Positions 44,595 to 54,985 are shown, numbered from the stretch's first letter. The stretch is DNA of 64,000 bases from Pseudomonas sp. URIL14HWK12:I12 (GCF_003097135.1 NZ_QEQL01000003.1:1-64000); one strand, 5' to 3'. The notes: a model not told the origin generated them from the sequence alone. Numbers and translations: made by a program.

Positions 44595-45523
44595 ACCGCG
44601 ACTTTATCCGCAGCGGCGGGCCCCTTGGCCACCGAGCACAGGCGGATGGAGTCGGCGAGAATCTCGATCGCCTTTGGCCGTGGGAAGCTGGCGCGCCAGG
44701 CGATGGCGACGGTGCGAAACGGTGCCGGGGAGGTCATGGGCCGCACCTCGATCACGCCGGGTGCATAGTGATGGCTGTGCACCGCTGAGAGCGGCAGCAC
44801 CGACACTCCCAGGCCCGAGGCGACCATGTGGCGGATGGTTTCGAGCGAGCTGGACTCCACCGTGGTATGCCGTGAGGCCTCGCTGCCCTTGACTGTGGGG
44901 CAAGCCTCCAGCACCTGATCACGGAAACAGTGGCCCTCGCCCAGCAGCAACAGGCTCTTGTCATTGAGCAAGGCGGGGTCGATCGCTTCCTTGCGTGTCC
45001 AGGGGTGGTCGCTGGGCATCAACACCTGGAAGGGCTCGTCATACAGCGGCAGGGTCAGCACGTCGGCCTCTGCGAACGGCAGGGCGATGATCACGGCATC
45101 GAGCTCACCGTTGCGCAGCTTGTCGCGAAGCACATGGGTAAAGTTTTCTTCGATGTACAACGGCATCTGCGGGGCCACACGGTGCAGCTGCGGAATGAGG
45201 TGCGGGAACAGGTACGGGCCGACGGTATAAATGGCGCCCACCTTGAGGGGGGCGGTCAGCTGGTTCTTCCCGGCCTGGGCCAGCTCACGAATGCCCTGGG
45301 CCTGTTCCAGTACCTTCTGTGCCTGGGCAACGATGCTTTCGCCCACTGGGGTAAGGCGCACAGCGCTTTTGCTGCGCTCGAAGATCAGCACGCCCAGTTC
45401 GTCTTCGAGTTTCTTGACCCCCACCGAGAGGGTGGGCTGGCTCACATGGCAACGTTCGGCGGCATGGCCGAAGTGCTGTTCCTGGGCGAGCGTGACGATG
45501 TAGCGCAATTCGGTGAGGGTCAT
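44591..45523 (-). CDS. oxyR: OxyR, peroxide-sensing LysR-family regulator
   Basis: 310 aa. The N-terminal HTH (HFGHAAERCHVSQPTLSVGV) is followed by a sensing domain with the two redox cysteines at exactly 199 and 208 (GEGHCFRDQVLEACPTVKG), the same numbers as in E. coli OxyR. Disulfide formation by H2O2 activates catalase, ahp and related genes. It is co-transcribed with recG (ATGA overlap). No peroxidase gene is adjacent, though a peroxiredoxin-like gene lies at 15.7-16.4 kb. Confidence 0.96.
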   Translation of the reverse strand: MTLTELRYIVTLAQEQHFGHAAERCHVSQPTLSVGVKKLEDELGVLIFERSKSAVRLTPVGESIVAQAQKVLEQAQGIRELAQAGKNQLTAPLKVGAIYTVGPYLFPHLIPQLHRVAPQMPLYIEENFTHVLRDKLRNGELDAVIIALPFAEADVLTLPLYDEPFQVLMPSDHPWTRKEAIDPALLNDKSLLLLGEGHCFRDQVLEACPTVKGSEASRHTTVESSSLETIRHMVASGLGVSVLPLSAVHSHHYAPGVIEVRPMTSPAPFRTVAIAWRASFPRPKAIEILADSIRLCSVAKGPAAADKVAV

Positions 45524-45612
45524 AACGTGCGTCCGTGTAGTGGCGGCCCCAGCATAGCGGGTGCCGTCGATAGACGCACGTTATCAGCGCGGCGGATACA
45601 ACACAAAAGACG

Positions 45613-46368
45613 TCAGCGCATGGCGTCTTTGATGTTGAAGTTGAACGGCGCCTTGAGCTTGATCGAGTCCTTGCCGTTGAGCAGGTCGGCCGGCGGCTTG
45701 GGCATGGGCGAGGCCCGGTGCACCTGAGCGATGGCCGCGTCGTCGAGCAAGCTGTTACCGGAGCTGGTGACCAACGCTGCGTCCAGTACCTTGCCGTTGG
45801 CGTCGAGGGTGAACTCGATCAGCACGGTACCCTCGGCGCGGCGCGAGCGCGCGCGGTCGGGGTAGCGTTTGTATTTGCCCAGGTGCGCAAGCAGGTCGCT
45901 CTGCCACGTACGCTTGGCCTGGCTGTCTGCGGGCGGCGCCGGTGGCTGCGGCGGCTGAGGCTTGGGTGCGGCGGCCTTCTCCGACTCGGCGGGCTCGTTC
46001 TTGGCCACTTGCTCTGGCACATCCCGGGGCGGCTCGGGCTTTTTCTCCACCGGCTTGGGTTGCGGCTTTGGCTTGGGCTTTGGCTTCTCTGGCTTGGGCA
46101 CGGCGATTTTCGGCTTGGGTGCTTCGGCAAGCTTGGGCAACGGCGGCTCTTCGACCGGCGTAGGCTGCGGCTGAACCACCCGCGGTGGCGGGGGCGGGGC
46201 AGGTGGCTCGGGCAGCGGTGGCAGCTCAACCATCATTGCCGCCTGCGGCAGCTCCACAGGCTCGGGCGCAGGCCAGTTCAGCACGATGATGATCGCCGCC
46301 GCGTGCACGCCCAGCACCAAGGCCAGGCCGCCAGCGTAACGAAGAATACTTTGGCCTTTGGATGTCAT
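45613..46368 (-). CDS. tonB: TonB energy transducer
   Basis: 251 aa. An N-terminal TM helix (about residues 12-32; GGLALVLGVHAAAIIIVLNW) with the conserved histidine precedes a long Pro/Lys-rich periplasmic spacer (about 45-150). The C-terminal TonB domain carries YPDRARSRRAEGTVLIEFTL. It transmits proton-motive force to TonB-dependent receptors such as the one at 116-2590. It overlaps exbD by 4 bases and is the last gene of exbB-exbD-tonB. Confidence 0.95.
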   Translation of the reverse strand: MTSKGQSILRYAGGLALVLGVHAAAIIIVLNWPAPEPVELPQAAMMVELPPLPEPPAPPPPPRVVQPQPTPVEEPPLPKLAEAPKPKIAVPKPEKPKPKPKPQPKPVEKKPEPPRDVPEQVAKNEPAESEKAAAPKPQPPQPPAPPADSQAKRTWQSDLLAHLGKYKRYPDRARSRRAEGTVLIEFTLDANGKVLDAALVTSSGNSLLDDAAIAQVHRASPMPKPPADLLNGKDSIKLKAPFNFNIKDAMR

Positions 46369-46793
46369 TTCTTGGCAGCCGTCTCCAGCCCTACCAGGCC
46401 TACTTTGAGGTAGCCGGCCGCACGCAGGGTGTTCATCACCTCCATCAGATCACCGTAGTCCACGCCCTTGTCGGCCTGGAAGAAGATCGTGGTGTCTTTC
46501 TTGCCCTTGGTTTTCTCGTCGAGGTACTGGCCAAGCTGTTCCTTTTTCACCGCGTTGTCGCCGATGTAGAGGCTTTTATCGGTTTTCACACTCAGAAACA
46601 GCGGCTTTTCAGGGCGTGGTTCGGGCTTGGCGGTAGAGGCGGGCAGGTCGACCTTGATGTCGACGGTCGCCAGGGGGGCTGCCACCATGAAGATGATCAG
46701 CAGCACCAACATCACGTCGATGAACGGCGTGACGTTGATTTCGTGGTTTTCGGCCAGCTCGTCGCCGGCACCTTCCTTGAGATGCAGGCCCAT
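46365..46793 (-). CDS. exbD: ExbD, TonB-complex inner-membrane protein
   Basis: 142 aa. The N-terminal INVTPFIDVMLVLLIIFMVA holds the TM helix with the essential proton-conducting aspartate; the rest is periplasmic. It forms the ion channel with ExbB. Two bases separate it from exbB; it overlaps tonB by 4 bases. Confidence 0.95.
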   Translation of the reverse strand: MGLHLKEGAGDELAENHEINVTPFIDVMLVLLIIFMVAAPLATVDIKVDLPASTAKPEPRPEKPLFLSVKTDKSLYIGDNAVKKEQLGQYLDEKTKGKKDTTIFFQADKGVDYGDLMEVMNTLRAAGYLKVGLVGLETAAKK

Positions 46794-46795
46794 GC

Positions 46796-47764
46796 TTACC
46801 CCACTTTTACCATGTGCGGATGGCTGCTGCGCTCACCGGCAGGCTGGCGGTCCAGGTCGCGGCTGACCAGCAACAGCACCTGGGCCGAGGCATCGGCGAC
46901 CATGGCCTTGTAGTTGGTGATAGAGCGGGCGAAGACGTTGTAGATCACCACCGCCGGAATGGCTGCAACCAGACCGATGGCCGTTGCCAGCAAGGCTTCG
47001 GCGATCCCGGGCGCTACCACTGCCAGGTTGGTGGTCTGGGTTTTGGCGATGCCGATGAAGCTGTTCATGATCCCCCATACGGTGCCGAACAGGCCTACGA
47101 ACGGAGCCGTCGAGCCGATGGTGGCGAGCACGCCGGTGCCAGCGCTCATGTTGCGGCCGCAGGCCGCTACCAGGCGCTCCATGCGGAAACTCACGCGCTC
47201 CTTGATGCCTTCCTTTTCGCGGGTATCGGCCGACAGATGCATCTCTTCCATCGCGTCGTGCACCAACAGGTGGGCCAGGGTGCCTTGCTTGTTGGCGGCA
47301 TCGCCTGCGGCCTTGAGGCTGGTGGCCTGCTTGAGCATGGCGATTTCGCGGCGCGCGCGGCGCTTGGCGCCCAGCAGCTCCAGGCCTTTGGCGATCCAGA
47401 TGGTCCAGGTGATGATCGAGGCGATGGCCAGGCCGATCATCACGGTTTTGACCACGACGTCGGCGTGCTGGTACATGCCCCATGGGGACAGGTCGTTGCC
47501 CATGCCCAGGGTGGTGTCCTGAGCCTGCACCGGTACGGCGTTGCTGGCAGTGCCGTCGGCGGCCGGTGCTTCGGTTGCCGTTGGGGCAGCCGCTTCAGGG
47601 GCGGGAGCACTGGCGGCGGCCGGGGCTGTATGGGCATTTGCAGGTTCATCGGCCTGAGCCACGGACGTCACCGCCAAGCCCATCAGCAGCGCTGCAATGG
47701 CGCCCCAGGCGCGAGGCTGGCGAGAAAATAGGGTTGGCGAAGCGTTCGAGGTTTCGTGATTCAT
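46796..47764 (-). CDS. exbB: ExbB, TonB-complex proton channel protein, long N-terminal form
   Basis: 322 aa from the ATG at 47764. The ExbB/TolQ core (about residues 95-310) has the first TM near VVVKTVMIGLAIASIITWTI and the typical GVLATIGSTAPFVGLFGTVW and AEALLATAIGLVAAIPAVV helices. Ahead of it are a signal-peptide-like stretch (IAALLMGLAVTSVAQA) and an Ala/Pro-rich segment of about 60 residues, the extended form found in pseudomonads. It is the first gene of the exbB-exbD-tonB operon. Confidence 0.94.
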   Translation of the reverse strand: MNHETSNASPTLFSRQPRAWGAIAALLMGLAVTSVAQADEPANAHTAPAAASAPAPEAAAPTATEAPAADGTASNAVPVQAQDTTLGMGNDLSPWGMYQHADVVVKTVMIGLAIASIITWTIWIAKGLELLGAKRRARREIAMLKQATSLKAAGDAANKQGTLAHLLVHDAMEEMHLSADTREKEGIKERVSFRMERLVAACGRNMSAGTGVLATIGSTAPFVGLFGTVWGIMNSFIGIAKTQTTNLAVVAPGIAEALLATAIGLVAAIPAVVIYNVFARSITNYKAMVADASAQVLLLVSRDLDRQPAGERSSHPHMVKVG

Positions 47765-47953
47765 GCTGGCCGGACCTGGTAAAGAATGAGGTAGCTGTCG
47801 TGGTGTAAAAGCGCGGCTGGCAGCGCCGCCACCTTGGGACAAATGGCCCGGCATTATTGCAATTAATTCTTGTTAGCAAAAGTTGTTAAATGATTTTTTT
47901 TCAGCCACCGTCGTCGCCTAGTGGTTACTTTCCAATTCAAAAGAGGTGTTTTG

Positions 47954-48808
47954 ATGGGCTCACCAACCGTTCTACTGGTCGGGTGCGGTGATGTCGGCGG
48001 CCGTCTGGCGCAGGCGCTGCTTGCGGCGGGCTGGCTCGTTCACGGGCTGCGCCGCGATACCACACGGTTGCCGGCGGGTGTCGTGCCTGTGCCGGCTGAC
48101 CTGGCCAGCCCGGCCATGCCTGCTGCATGGCCAGAAGGGCCGCTTGATTACGTGGTGTATTGCGTGGCGGCCAGCCAGCACGATGAAGCCGGCTATCGGC
48201 AGGCTTACGTCGAGGGTTTGCGGCATACGCTGAGCTGGTTGGTGCAGGCAGGGCAGCAGCCCAGGCGCTTTGTGTTTGTCTCCAGCAGCGGTGTGTATGC
48301 ACAGGCGGCGGGTGAGTGGGTCGATGAGCAGTCGCCGACCGAACCCTCGGGGTATTCGGGCAAAATCATGCTCGAGGCCGAGGCCCTGGCCCATACCGGC
48401 ACAGCACCGGCCACCGTGGTGCGCCTGAGCGGCATCTACGGCCCAGGCCGGGCACGGCTTCTGAATCAGGTGCGCCAGGGGTTCGCGGTCAGCGAAATGC
48501 CGCCGGTCTATGCCAATCGCATTCATGCAGACGACGCCGCAGGGTTGATCGCGTTCCTGCTGCAGGCCGATGCCCAAGGCAAAGCAGTCGAGGATTGTTA
48601 TCTGGGGGTGGACGACGCCCCGGTGGCATTGGCGGAGGTTGTGGCCTGGCTGCGCCAGCGCATGGGAGTCACGCACACCAGTGGCGAACAGAGCATTCGC
48701 CGTACCGGCAGCAAGCGCTGCAGCAACGCCCGGGCCCGCGCCCTGGGCTGGGTGCCCAGGTACAGGAGCTATCAGGATGGCTATGCCGAGCTATTGACGT
48801 TGGAGTAG
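47954..48808 (+). CDS. NAD(P)-dependent epimerase/dehydratase-like (extended SDR) protein
   Basis: 284 aa. A Rossmann-type nucleotide motif opens the protein (VLLVGCGDVGGRLAQAL), and the mid region has the SDR active-site flavour (VFVSSSGVYAQ, then YSGKIMLEAEA with Tyr and Lys spaced YxxK). It probably acts on a sugar nucleotide or similar; the substrate is unknown. AGAGGTG precedes the ATG at 47954. It diverges from exbB across 189 bases that are A/T rich without a recognised operator. Its 3' end overlaps the convergent lipoprotein gene by 18 bases. Confidence 0.85.
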   Translation: MGSPTVLLVGCGDVGGRLAQALLAAGWLVHGLRRDTTRLPAGVVPVPADLASPAMPAAWPEGPLDYVVYCVAASQHDEAGYRQAYVEGLRHTLSWLVQAGQQPRRFVFVSSSGVYAQAAGEWVDEQSPTEPSGYSGKIMLEAEALAHTGTAPATVVRLSGIYGPGRARLLNQVRQGFAVSEMPPVYANRIHADDAAGLIAFLLQADAQGKAVEDCYLGVDDAPVALAEVVAWLRQRMGVTHTSGEQSIRRTGSKRCSNARARALGWVPRYRSYQDGYAELLTLE

Positions 48809-49528
48809 CCAGCGGCGTGCGCCGGGTTGCAGGTTTGGCATCTCGTCATTGCCGGCGGTGTTGACCGTCTCCAGGATTTCCAGGCGCTTGCCGTCACGGC
48901 GGAAGATATACGCGTCGCCCATTTTGTCGCGCTCCAGCCACATGCTGTCGTATTCCCCACTCATGGCAGCGCAGTCACCCGCCAGGCACAGGGCATAGCG
49001 GTCCAGGCCTGGCAGGCCTTCAACGCGCCCGTCGGGGTGAAACACCACCGTGGCGCCGGTGCCCTGGCCGTCAGCGATCGACCATTGCCCACCCAGGAAG
49101 GCCTGATACAGGCGCGCTTCGAACACCGCTCCGGGCGGCGCGTCAGGCTGGTCCTTGGTATCGGCCTTTACAAAATGCTGCTCCGGCCCGTTGTCGGTGG
49201 CGGCTTGGGTCAGGTGGCTGCCATCGATGGTCAGGGTTTCCTGGCCACTGCCGTAGATGTCTACATTCCACTGGCCGGCCCCGCTCTGGCCTAGGCTGCC
49301 TTCACCCAGCTCGAAGCCGTTGCTGAAGGTGGCTTCCTTGGCCTTGCCGTCGATTTTCCATTCAAGGTTCGGCCCGTCGGCCAGCAGCGCCTGGCGCAGG
49401 TTGCCACCTTTGACCGCGTCGTCGATGGCGTTCTGGTTGATCCAGGTGCCGCTAGGGTCGGTCACCGAGTGGCTGGCGCAGCCGCTGAGCAATGCCAGCA
49501 GGGCCAGGGCGGGCAACGTATGGCGCAT
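48791..49528 (-). CDS. Hypothetical lipoprotein
   Basis: 245 aa. A lipoprotein signal with lipobox LLSGC is clear at residues about 10-17. The mature part has repeated short beta-type segments (GTWINQNAIDD, LEWKIDGKAKEATFSNG, GATVVFHPDGRVEGLPGLD), suggesting a lipocalin- or META-like beta fold, but no family is recognised with certainty. It ends convergent with the SDR gene (18-base overlap) and follows ridA on the same strand after 58 bases. Confidence 0.8.
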   Translation of the reverse strand: MRHTLPALALLALLSGCASHSVTDPSGTWINQNAIDDAVKGGNLRQALLADGPNLEWKIDGKAKEATFSNGFELGEGSLGQSGAGQWNVDIYGSGQETLTIDGSHLTQAATDNGPEQHFVKADTKDQPDAPPGAVFEARLYQAFLGGQWSIADGQGTGATVVFHPDGRVEGLPGLDRYALCLAGDCAAMSGEYDSMWLERDKMGDAYIFRRDGKRLEILETVNTAGNDEMPNLQPGARRWLLQRQ

Positions 49529-49586
49529 GCGAAGGTCCTTGCGCGTCGAGAGAGGAAGCGGGGCGCGCAGGCACCCCGCGGCGAGC

Positions 49587-49967
49587 TTATTCCAGTACCA
49601 GAATCGCGTCCATTTCGACCTGCGAGCCCTTCGGCAGCGCAGCCACGCCGATAGCGGCACGAGCAGGGTAGGGCTGCTGGAAATAACGGCCCATCACCTC
49701 GTTGACGGTGGCGAAGTTACCGAGGTCAGTGAGGAAAATGTTGAGCTTGACCACGTCCTTGAGCGAGCCACCGGCTGCTTCAGCGACGGACTTGAGGTTT
49801 TCAAACACCTGCACGGCCTGGGCTTCGAAGCCCTCGACCAGCTCCATGGTGGCCGGGTCGAGCGGGATCTGGCCAGACATGTACACGGTGTTACCCGCCT
49901 TGATGGCCTGGGAGTAGGTGCCGATGGCGGCGGGGGCCTTGTCGCTGTGAATGACGCTCTTGCTCAT
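49587..49967 (-). CDS. ridA: RidA, reactive enamine/imine deaminase
   Basis: 126 aa, full family length. Signature segments [40 protein letters not shown] and [20 protein letters not shown] include the catalytic Arg and Glu/Asp region. RidA hydrolyses 2-aminoacrylate and similar by-products of PLP enzymes. It lies 30 bases after spoT, the usual Pseudomonas order. Confidence 0.95.
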   Translation of the reverse strand: MSKSVIHSDKAPAAIGTYSQAIKAGNTVYMSGQIPLDPATMELVEGFEAQAVQVFENLKSVAEAAGGSLKDVVKLNIFLTDLGNFATVNEVMGRYFQQPYPARAAIGVAALPKGSQVEMDAILVLE

Positions 49968-49997
49968 GCGGATCTCCTTGAACGAGGGGCATGCGCC

Positions 49998-52106
49998 TCA
50001 AGCGCGCATGCGAGTGATGCGAATCACGCCGGCAAGGGCGCGCAATTTCTTGATGACCCGTGCCAGATGCACGCGGTCGTGAACACTGACCACCAGCTGG
50101 ACGACGCTGATGCGGCCATCGCGTTCGTCCATGCTGATTTTCTCGATGTTGCCGTCGGCAGCGTTGACGCTGCTGGCGAGCAGAGCAATCAGGCCGCGCT
50201 GATGCTCCAGCTCCACACGCAGTTCGACGTTGAACTCGCCGGTGACGTCCTTGGCCCATGACAGCTGGATGCACTTCTCAGGGTTGTGGCGGATTTCGCT
50301 GATGTTCCGGCAATTCTCCAAGTGAACGACCATGCCCTTGCCAGCCGACAGGTGGCCGACGATAGGGTCGCCCGGAATCGGCGTGCAGCACTTGGCATAG
50401 CTGAGCACCAGGCCCTCGGTTCCGCGGATTGCCAGGGGGCCCTCGGGGCTGGGCAGTTGGTCGTTTTCGCAAGCCAGGAGGCGGCGTGCGACCACATAGG
50501 CCATGCGGTTGCCCAGCCCGATGTCTTCGAGCAGGTCTTCGATCACCTCGACCTTGTACTCGCCCAGTGCGACCTGAATGCGCTCAGCTGGAATCTTCTC
50601 AAGGCTGCTGTCGAAACCGCCGAGCACCTTGTTGAGCAGGCGCTCGCCCAGGCTGATGGACTCGGAGCGGCGCTGCAGCTTCAGCGCGTGGCGGATATGG
50701 GTGCGTGCCTTGCCGGTGACCACGAAATTGAGCCAGGCGGGGTTGGGCCGAGCCCCCGGGGCGCTGACGATCTCCACCGTGGAGCCGCTCTGCAGCGGCT
50801 CGGACAACGGCGCCAGGCGGCGGTTGATTCGGCAGGCGATACAGCTGTTGCCCACGTCGGTGTGCACGGCATAGGCGAAGTCGACGGCGGTCGAGCCCTT
50901 GGGCAGCTCCATGATTCGCCCCTTCGGGGTGAACACGTAGACCTCGTCAGGGAACAGGTCGATCTTGACGCTTTCGATGAACTCCAGCGAGTTACCGGCG
51001 CGTTGTTGCAGCTCGAGCACGCCCTTGACCCACTGCCGCGCCCGGGCGTGGCTGCTCTTGGGCTGCTCGTTCTCGTTGGACTTGTACAGCCAGTGCGCGG
51101 CGATACCGTTGTTGGCCATCTCTTCCATTTCCCGCGTGCGGATCTGGATCTCGATGGGCACGCCGTGCATGCCGAACAGCGTGGTGTGCAACGATTGGTA
51201 GCCGTTGGCCTTGGGAATGGCGATGTAGTCTTTGAAGCGCCCCGGCAGTGGCTTGTACAGGTTATGCACCGCGCCAAGCACCCGGTAGCAGGTGTCGACC
51301 TTGTCGACCACGATGCGGAAGGCGTAGACGTCCATGATTTCGGTGAACGCCCGGCGCTTGCCACGCATCTTGTTGTAGATGCCGTACAGGTGCTTCTGGC
51401 GGCCACTGACATCACCATCGATGCCGTCGACGCCCAGGCAGTGCTTGAGGGACTGCTCGATCTTGGCGACGATTTCCTTGCGGTTGCCCCGTGCGCGCTT
51501 CACCGCCTGGTGAATGCGCTCCGAGCGCATCGGGTACATCGCCTGGAAACCCAGGTCTTCGAATTCCACGCGCACGTTGTGCATGCCCAGGCGATTGGCG
51601 ATGGGGGCGTAGATCTCCAGGGTTTCCTTGGCGATGCGCCGGCGTTTTTCGCCGGAGAGCACTTCCAGGGTGCGCATGTTGTGCAAGCGGTCGGCCAGCT
51701 TGACCAGGATCACGCGTATGTCGCGTGCCATGGCCATGGCCATTTTCTGGAAGTTCTCGGCCTGAGCTTCGGCCTTGGTTTCGAAGTTCATCTGGGTCAG
51801 CTTGCTGACCCCGTCGACGAGTTCGGCGACGGTTTCGCCAAACTGGGAGCTCAGTGCTTCCTTGGCGATGCCGGTGTCTTCGATCACATCATGGAGCATG
51901 GCGGCCATCAGGCTTTGATGGTCCATGTGCATGTCGGCCAGGATATTGGCCACCGCCAGCGGGTGCGTGACGTAGGGTTCGCCGCTGCGACGGCGTTGGC
52001 CGTCATGGGCTTGCTCGGCGTAATAATACGCTCGGCGGACCAGGTTGATCTGGTCCTTGCCGAGGTAAGTCGACAGGCGATCGGCGAGTGCGTCAATGCC
52101 GGGCAA
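49998..52106 (-). CDS. spoT: SpoT, bifunctional (p)ppGpp synthetase/hydrolase
   Basis: 702 aa. Order: HD hydrolase domain with the HDVIEDT motif near residue 70, RelA/SpoT synthetase domain (about 230-350), TGS domain (about 385-450; FTPKGRIMELPKGSTAVDFA), helical region, and C-terminal ACT domain (about 625-700; VELRVELEHQRGLIALLASS). The intact HDxxED indicates active hydrolysis. It sits in the rpoZ-spoT-ridA segment and sets the stringent-response alarmone level. Confidence 0.96.
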   Translation of the reverse strand: MPGIDALADRLSTYLGKDQINLVRRAYYYAEQAHDGQRRRSGEPYVTHPLAVANILADMHMDHQSLMAAMLHDVIEDTGIAKEALSSQFGETVAELVDGVSKLTQMNFETKAEAQAENFQKMAMAMARDIRVILVKLADRLHNMRTLEVLSGEKRRRIAKETLEIYAPIANRLGMHNVRVEFEDLGFQAMYPMRSERIHQAVKRARGNRKEIVAKIEQSLKHCLGVDGIDGDVSGRQKHLYGIYNKMRGKRRAFTEIMDVYAFRIVVDKVDTCYRVLGAVHNLYKPLPGRFKDYIAIPKANGYQSLHTTLFGMHGVPIEIQIRTREMEEMANNGIAAHWLYKSNENEQPKSSHARARQWVKGVLELQQRAGNSLEFIESVKIDLFPDEVYVFTPKGRIMELPKGSTAVDFAYAVHTDVGNSCIACRINRRLAPLSEPLQSGSTVEIVSAPGARPNPAWLNFVVTGKARTHIRHALKLQRRSESISLGERLLNKVLGGFDSSLEKIPAERIQVALGEYKVEVIEDLLEDIGLGNRMAYVVARRLLACENDQLPSPEGPLAIRGTEGLVLSYAKCCTPIPGDPIVGHLSAGKGMVVHLENCRNISEIRHNPEKCIQLSWAKDVTGEFNVELRVELEHQRGLIALLASSVNAADGNIEKISMDERDGRISVVQLVVSVHDRVHLARVIKKLRALAGVIRITRMRA

Positions 52107-52162
52107 GATCAGCGCTCCTGCCTGCGCGGCGCGGTGGCCGGCTGCGGTCGACTGGGCATGTA

Positions 52163-52426
52163 TCAGATGGCCTCGTTGGTGTCGTCCTCGAAGGCGGTGA
52201 ACAGCGGCTCTTCATCGACGATTTCGGCTTCGGCAATCACGTCGTAGTCGACCAGGCCTGCTGCGATTTCGCGCAGCGCCACAACGGTCGGCTTGTCGTT
52301 CTCCCAACCTACCTTCGGCTCTTTGCCGCCGGTAGCCAATTGGCGCGAGCGCTTGGTCGCGAGCATGACCAGCTCGAAGCGGTTATCGACGTGGTCAAGG
52401 CAGTCTTCAACGGTCACGCGAGCCAT
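52163..52426 (-). CDS. rpoZ: RNA polymerase omega subunit
   Basis: 87 aa, full length, beginning [19 protein letters not shown] with the conserved RSRQL and helix. It stabilises the beta' subunit of RNA polymerase and is needed for ppGpp response. It lies 56 bases upstream of spoT and 120 bases after gmk, the usual order. Confidence 0.97.
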   Translation of the reverse strand: MARVTVEDCLDHVDNRFELVMLATKRSRQLATGGKEPKVGWENDKPTVVALREIAAGLVDYDVIAEAEIVDEEPLFTAFEDDTNEAI

Positions 52427-52546
52427 GGTGTTCCTCGTAGCGAATACAGTGGGCAGCGCCCAGAACGGGCGAGCGGACTCGATAGTCTAGAAAAACGCCG
52501 CCATTAATGGAAGGGGCTACCGCCCGGTGGCGCGGGCGGCGACGCT

Positions 52547-53173
<627 letters not shown>

Positions 53174-54037
53174 TTATTCAATGTTCTGCACTTGTTCACG
53201 CATCTGCTCGATCAGCACCTTCAGGTTGACCGCCGCTTGCGTGCTGCGTGGGTCGAACGCCTTGGAGCCCAGGGTGTTCGCCTCGCGGTTGAGTTCCTGC
53301 ATCAGAAAGTCCAGGCGCCTGCCAGCAGCGCCGCCGGCCTTGAGCACTCGCCGCACTTCCTGGATATGGGTGCTGAGGCGGTCCAGCTCTTCGGCGACAT
53401 CGCTCTTCTGGGCCAGCAGCACAAGTTCCTGCTCGAGCCGCTGAGGGTCGACCTCCGCCTTGAGCTCGGTGAAGCGGTCGAGAATCTTCTGCCGTTGCAG
53501 CGCCAACATCTGAGGGACCAGGGCGCGCAATGCAGCCACCTCCGATTGCATGGCGTCAAGGCGCTCGCCAATCAGCCGTGCGAGCTCCTGGCCTTCGCGC
53601 TCGCGCCCCGCCTTCAACTCGGCCAGCACCTCGGAGAATAACGCCGTGGCCTGCTCGCTCAGCGCTTGCAGGTCGGCGCCTTCGCTCTGCAGCACGCCCG
53701 GCCAGCCCAGAACCTCGAGCGGGTTGATCGGCGCAGGGCGGGCGATCAGGGCTGATACCGCTTCGGCTGCAGCGATCAATTGAGTGGCGCGGGCCGTGTC
53801 GACCTTCGGCGCGGCGCGGCTGGTTTCTTCGACCAGGCGCAGGGTGCACTCGACCTTGCCGCGCGAAAGCTGCTGGCGCAGCACATCGCGTACAGCGCCT
53901 TCCAGGTCGCGCAGGGCATCGGGCAGGCGCAGGTGAGGCTCGAGGTAACGATGGTTCACCGAGCGCACTTCCCAGCTGAGGGTGCCGTGGGCGCTGGCGC
54001 GTTCGGCCCGCGCGAAGGCGGTCATGCTGTGGATCAT
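53174..54037 (-). CDS. YicC-family endoribonuclease-like protein
   Basis: 287 aa, beginning IHSMTAFARAERAS, the family signature. The C-terminal DUF1732 region (about 200-287) ends with FLMQELNREANTLGSKA. YicC/YloC members have been described as endoribonucleases acting on small RNAs. The start at 54037 fits the family; the open frame runs upstream to 54067 without support. It shares an operon with gmk. Confidence 0.92.
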   Translation of the reverse strand: MIHSMTAFARAERASAHGTLSWEVRSVNHRYLEPHLRLPDALRDLEGAVRDVLRQQLSRGKVECTLRLVEETSRAAPKVDTARATQLIAAAEAVSALIARPAPINPLEVLGWPGVLQSEGADLQALSEQATALFSEVLAELKAGREREGQELARLIGERLDAMQSEVAALRALVPQMLALQRQKILDRFTELKAEVDPQRLEQELVLLAQKSDVAEELDRLSTHIQEVRRVLKAGGAAGRRLDFLMQELNREANTLGSKAFDPRSTQAAVNLKVLIEQMREQVQNIE

Positions 54038-54212
54038 GGCACGGTTCTCCAGAAAGGGCAGGGCCACGAATCGTTCACGGCCAGTGGATGCGAGGCGGTG
54101 AAGTGTAGCCTAACGGTGCATGCTCTCCCAAACCGGAGCAACCCCGGGGTGTGACCCTGGCGACTTGAGCCCTATACTGTCGCCTCGTTTTCCGCCAGCT
54201 ACAGGTATCCAG

Positions 54213-54938
54213 ATGAAACGTCCAAGCGGTCGCGCCGCCGATCAACTCCGCCCGATCCGCATCACCCGCCATTACACCAAGCACGCCGAAGGGTCGGTGC
54301 TGGTGGAGTTCGGCGACACCAAGGTGGTGTGTACCGTCAGCGTCGAGAGCGGGGTGCCGCGCTTTCTCAAAGGCCAGGGGCAAGGCTGGCTGACCGCTGA
54401 ATACGGCATGCTGCCGCGCGCCACCGGCGAGCGTAACCAGCGCGAAGCCAGCAAGGGCAAGCAGGGAGGCCGCACTCTGGAGATCCAGCGCCTGATCGGC
54501 CGCTCGCTGCGCGCAGCCTTGGACATGACCAAGCTGGGCGACATCACGCTCTATGTCGACTGCGATGTGATCCAGGCCGACGGCGGCACCCGTACCGCGT
54601 CCATCACTGGCGCCATGGTGGCCCTGGTGGATGCACTCAAGGTGGTGAAGAAGCGCGGTGGCCTCAAGCATGGCGACCCGCTCAAGCAGATGATCGGCGC
54701 CGTGTCGGTAGGCATCTATCAAGGCGAGCCAGTGCTCGACCTGGACTACCTCGAAGACTCTGCCGCCGAAACGGACCTGAACGTGGTGATGACCAGCGAA
54801 GGGGGCTTCATCGAAGTGCAAGGCACTGCCGAAGGCGCACCGTTCCAGCCCGTCGAGCTCAATGCCATGCTGGCATTGGCCCAAAAAGGCGTTACCGAGC
54901 TGTTCGCGGTACAGAAAGCGGCATTGGAAGACGCCTGA
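54213..54938 (+). CDS. rph: Ribonuclease PH
   Basis: 241 aa. N-terminal [20 protein letters not shown] and [11 protein letters not shown], then [20 protein letters not shown] and the phosphate/active region [19 protein letters not shown] are characteristic. It trims tRNA 3' ends phosphorolytically. The ATG at 54213 follows CAGGTATCCAG; the frame upstream to 54120 has no conserved character. It diverges from yicC. Confidence 0.96.
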   Translation: MKRPSGRAADQLRPIRITRHYTKHAEGSVLVEFGDTKVVCTVSVESGVPRFLKGQGQGWLTAEYGMLPRATGERNQREASKGKQGGRTLEIQRLIGRSLRAALDMTKLGDITLYVDCDVIQADGGTRTASITGAMVALVDALKVVKKRGGLKHGDPLKQMIGAVSVGIYQGEPVLDLDYLEDSAAETDLNVVMTSEGGFIEVQGTAEGAPFQPVELNAMLALAQKGVTELFAVQKAALEDA

Positions 54939-54949
54939 GAAGCTGCAAA

Positions 54950-54984
54950 CCTCGAGCTACCAGCATTGAGCTTGTAGCTTGAGG
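54950..54984. terminator. Bidirectional hairpin between rph and crc
   Basis: CCTCGAGCTA (54950-54959) pairs with TAGCTTGAGG (54975-54984) at 9 of 10 positions, between two convergent genes. The surrounding AGCTGCAA / AGCTTGTAGCTTG motifs resemble short repeats common between Pseudomonas genes, and also the segment at 16663-16745. T-runs are weak, so termination is likely but not certain. Confidence 0.5.
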
Positions 54985-54985
54985 C

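Noticed and set aside
47850-47900. A/T-rich segment upstream of exbB considered as a Fur box
   Set aside because: No 19-base window matched the Fur consensus at more than about half of positions by eye.
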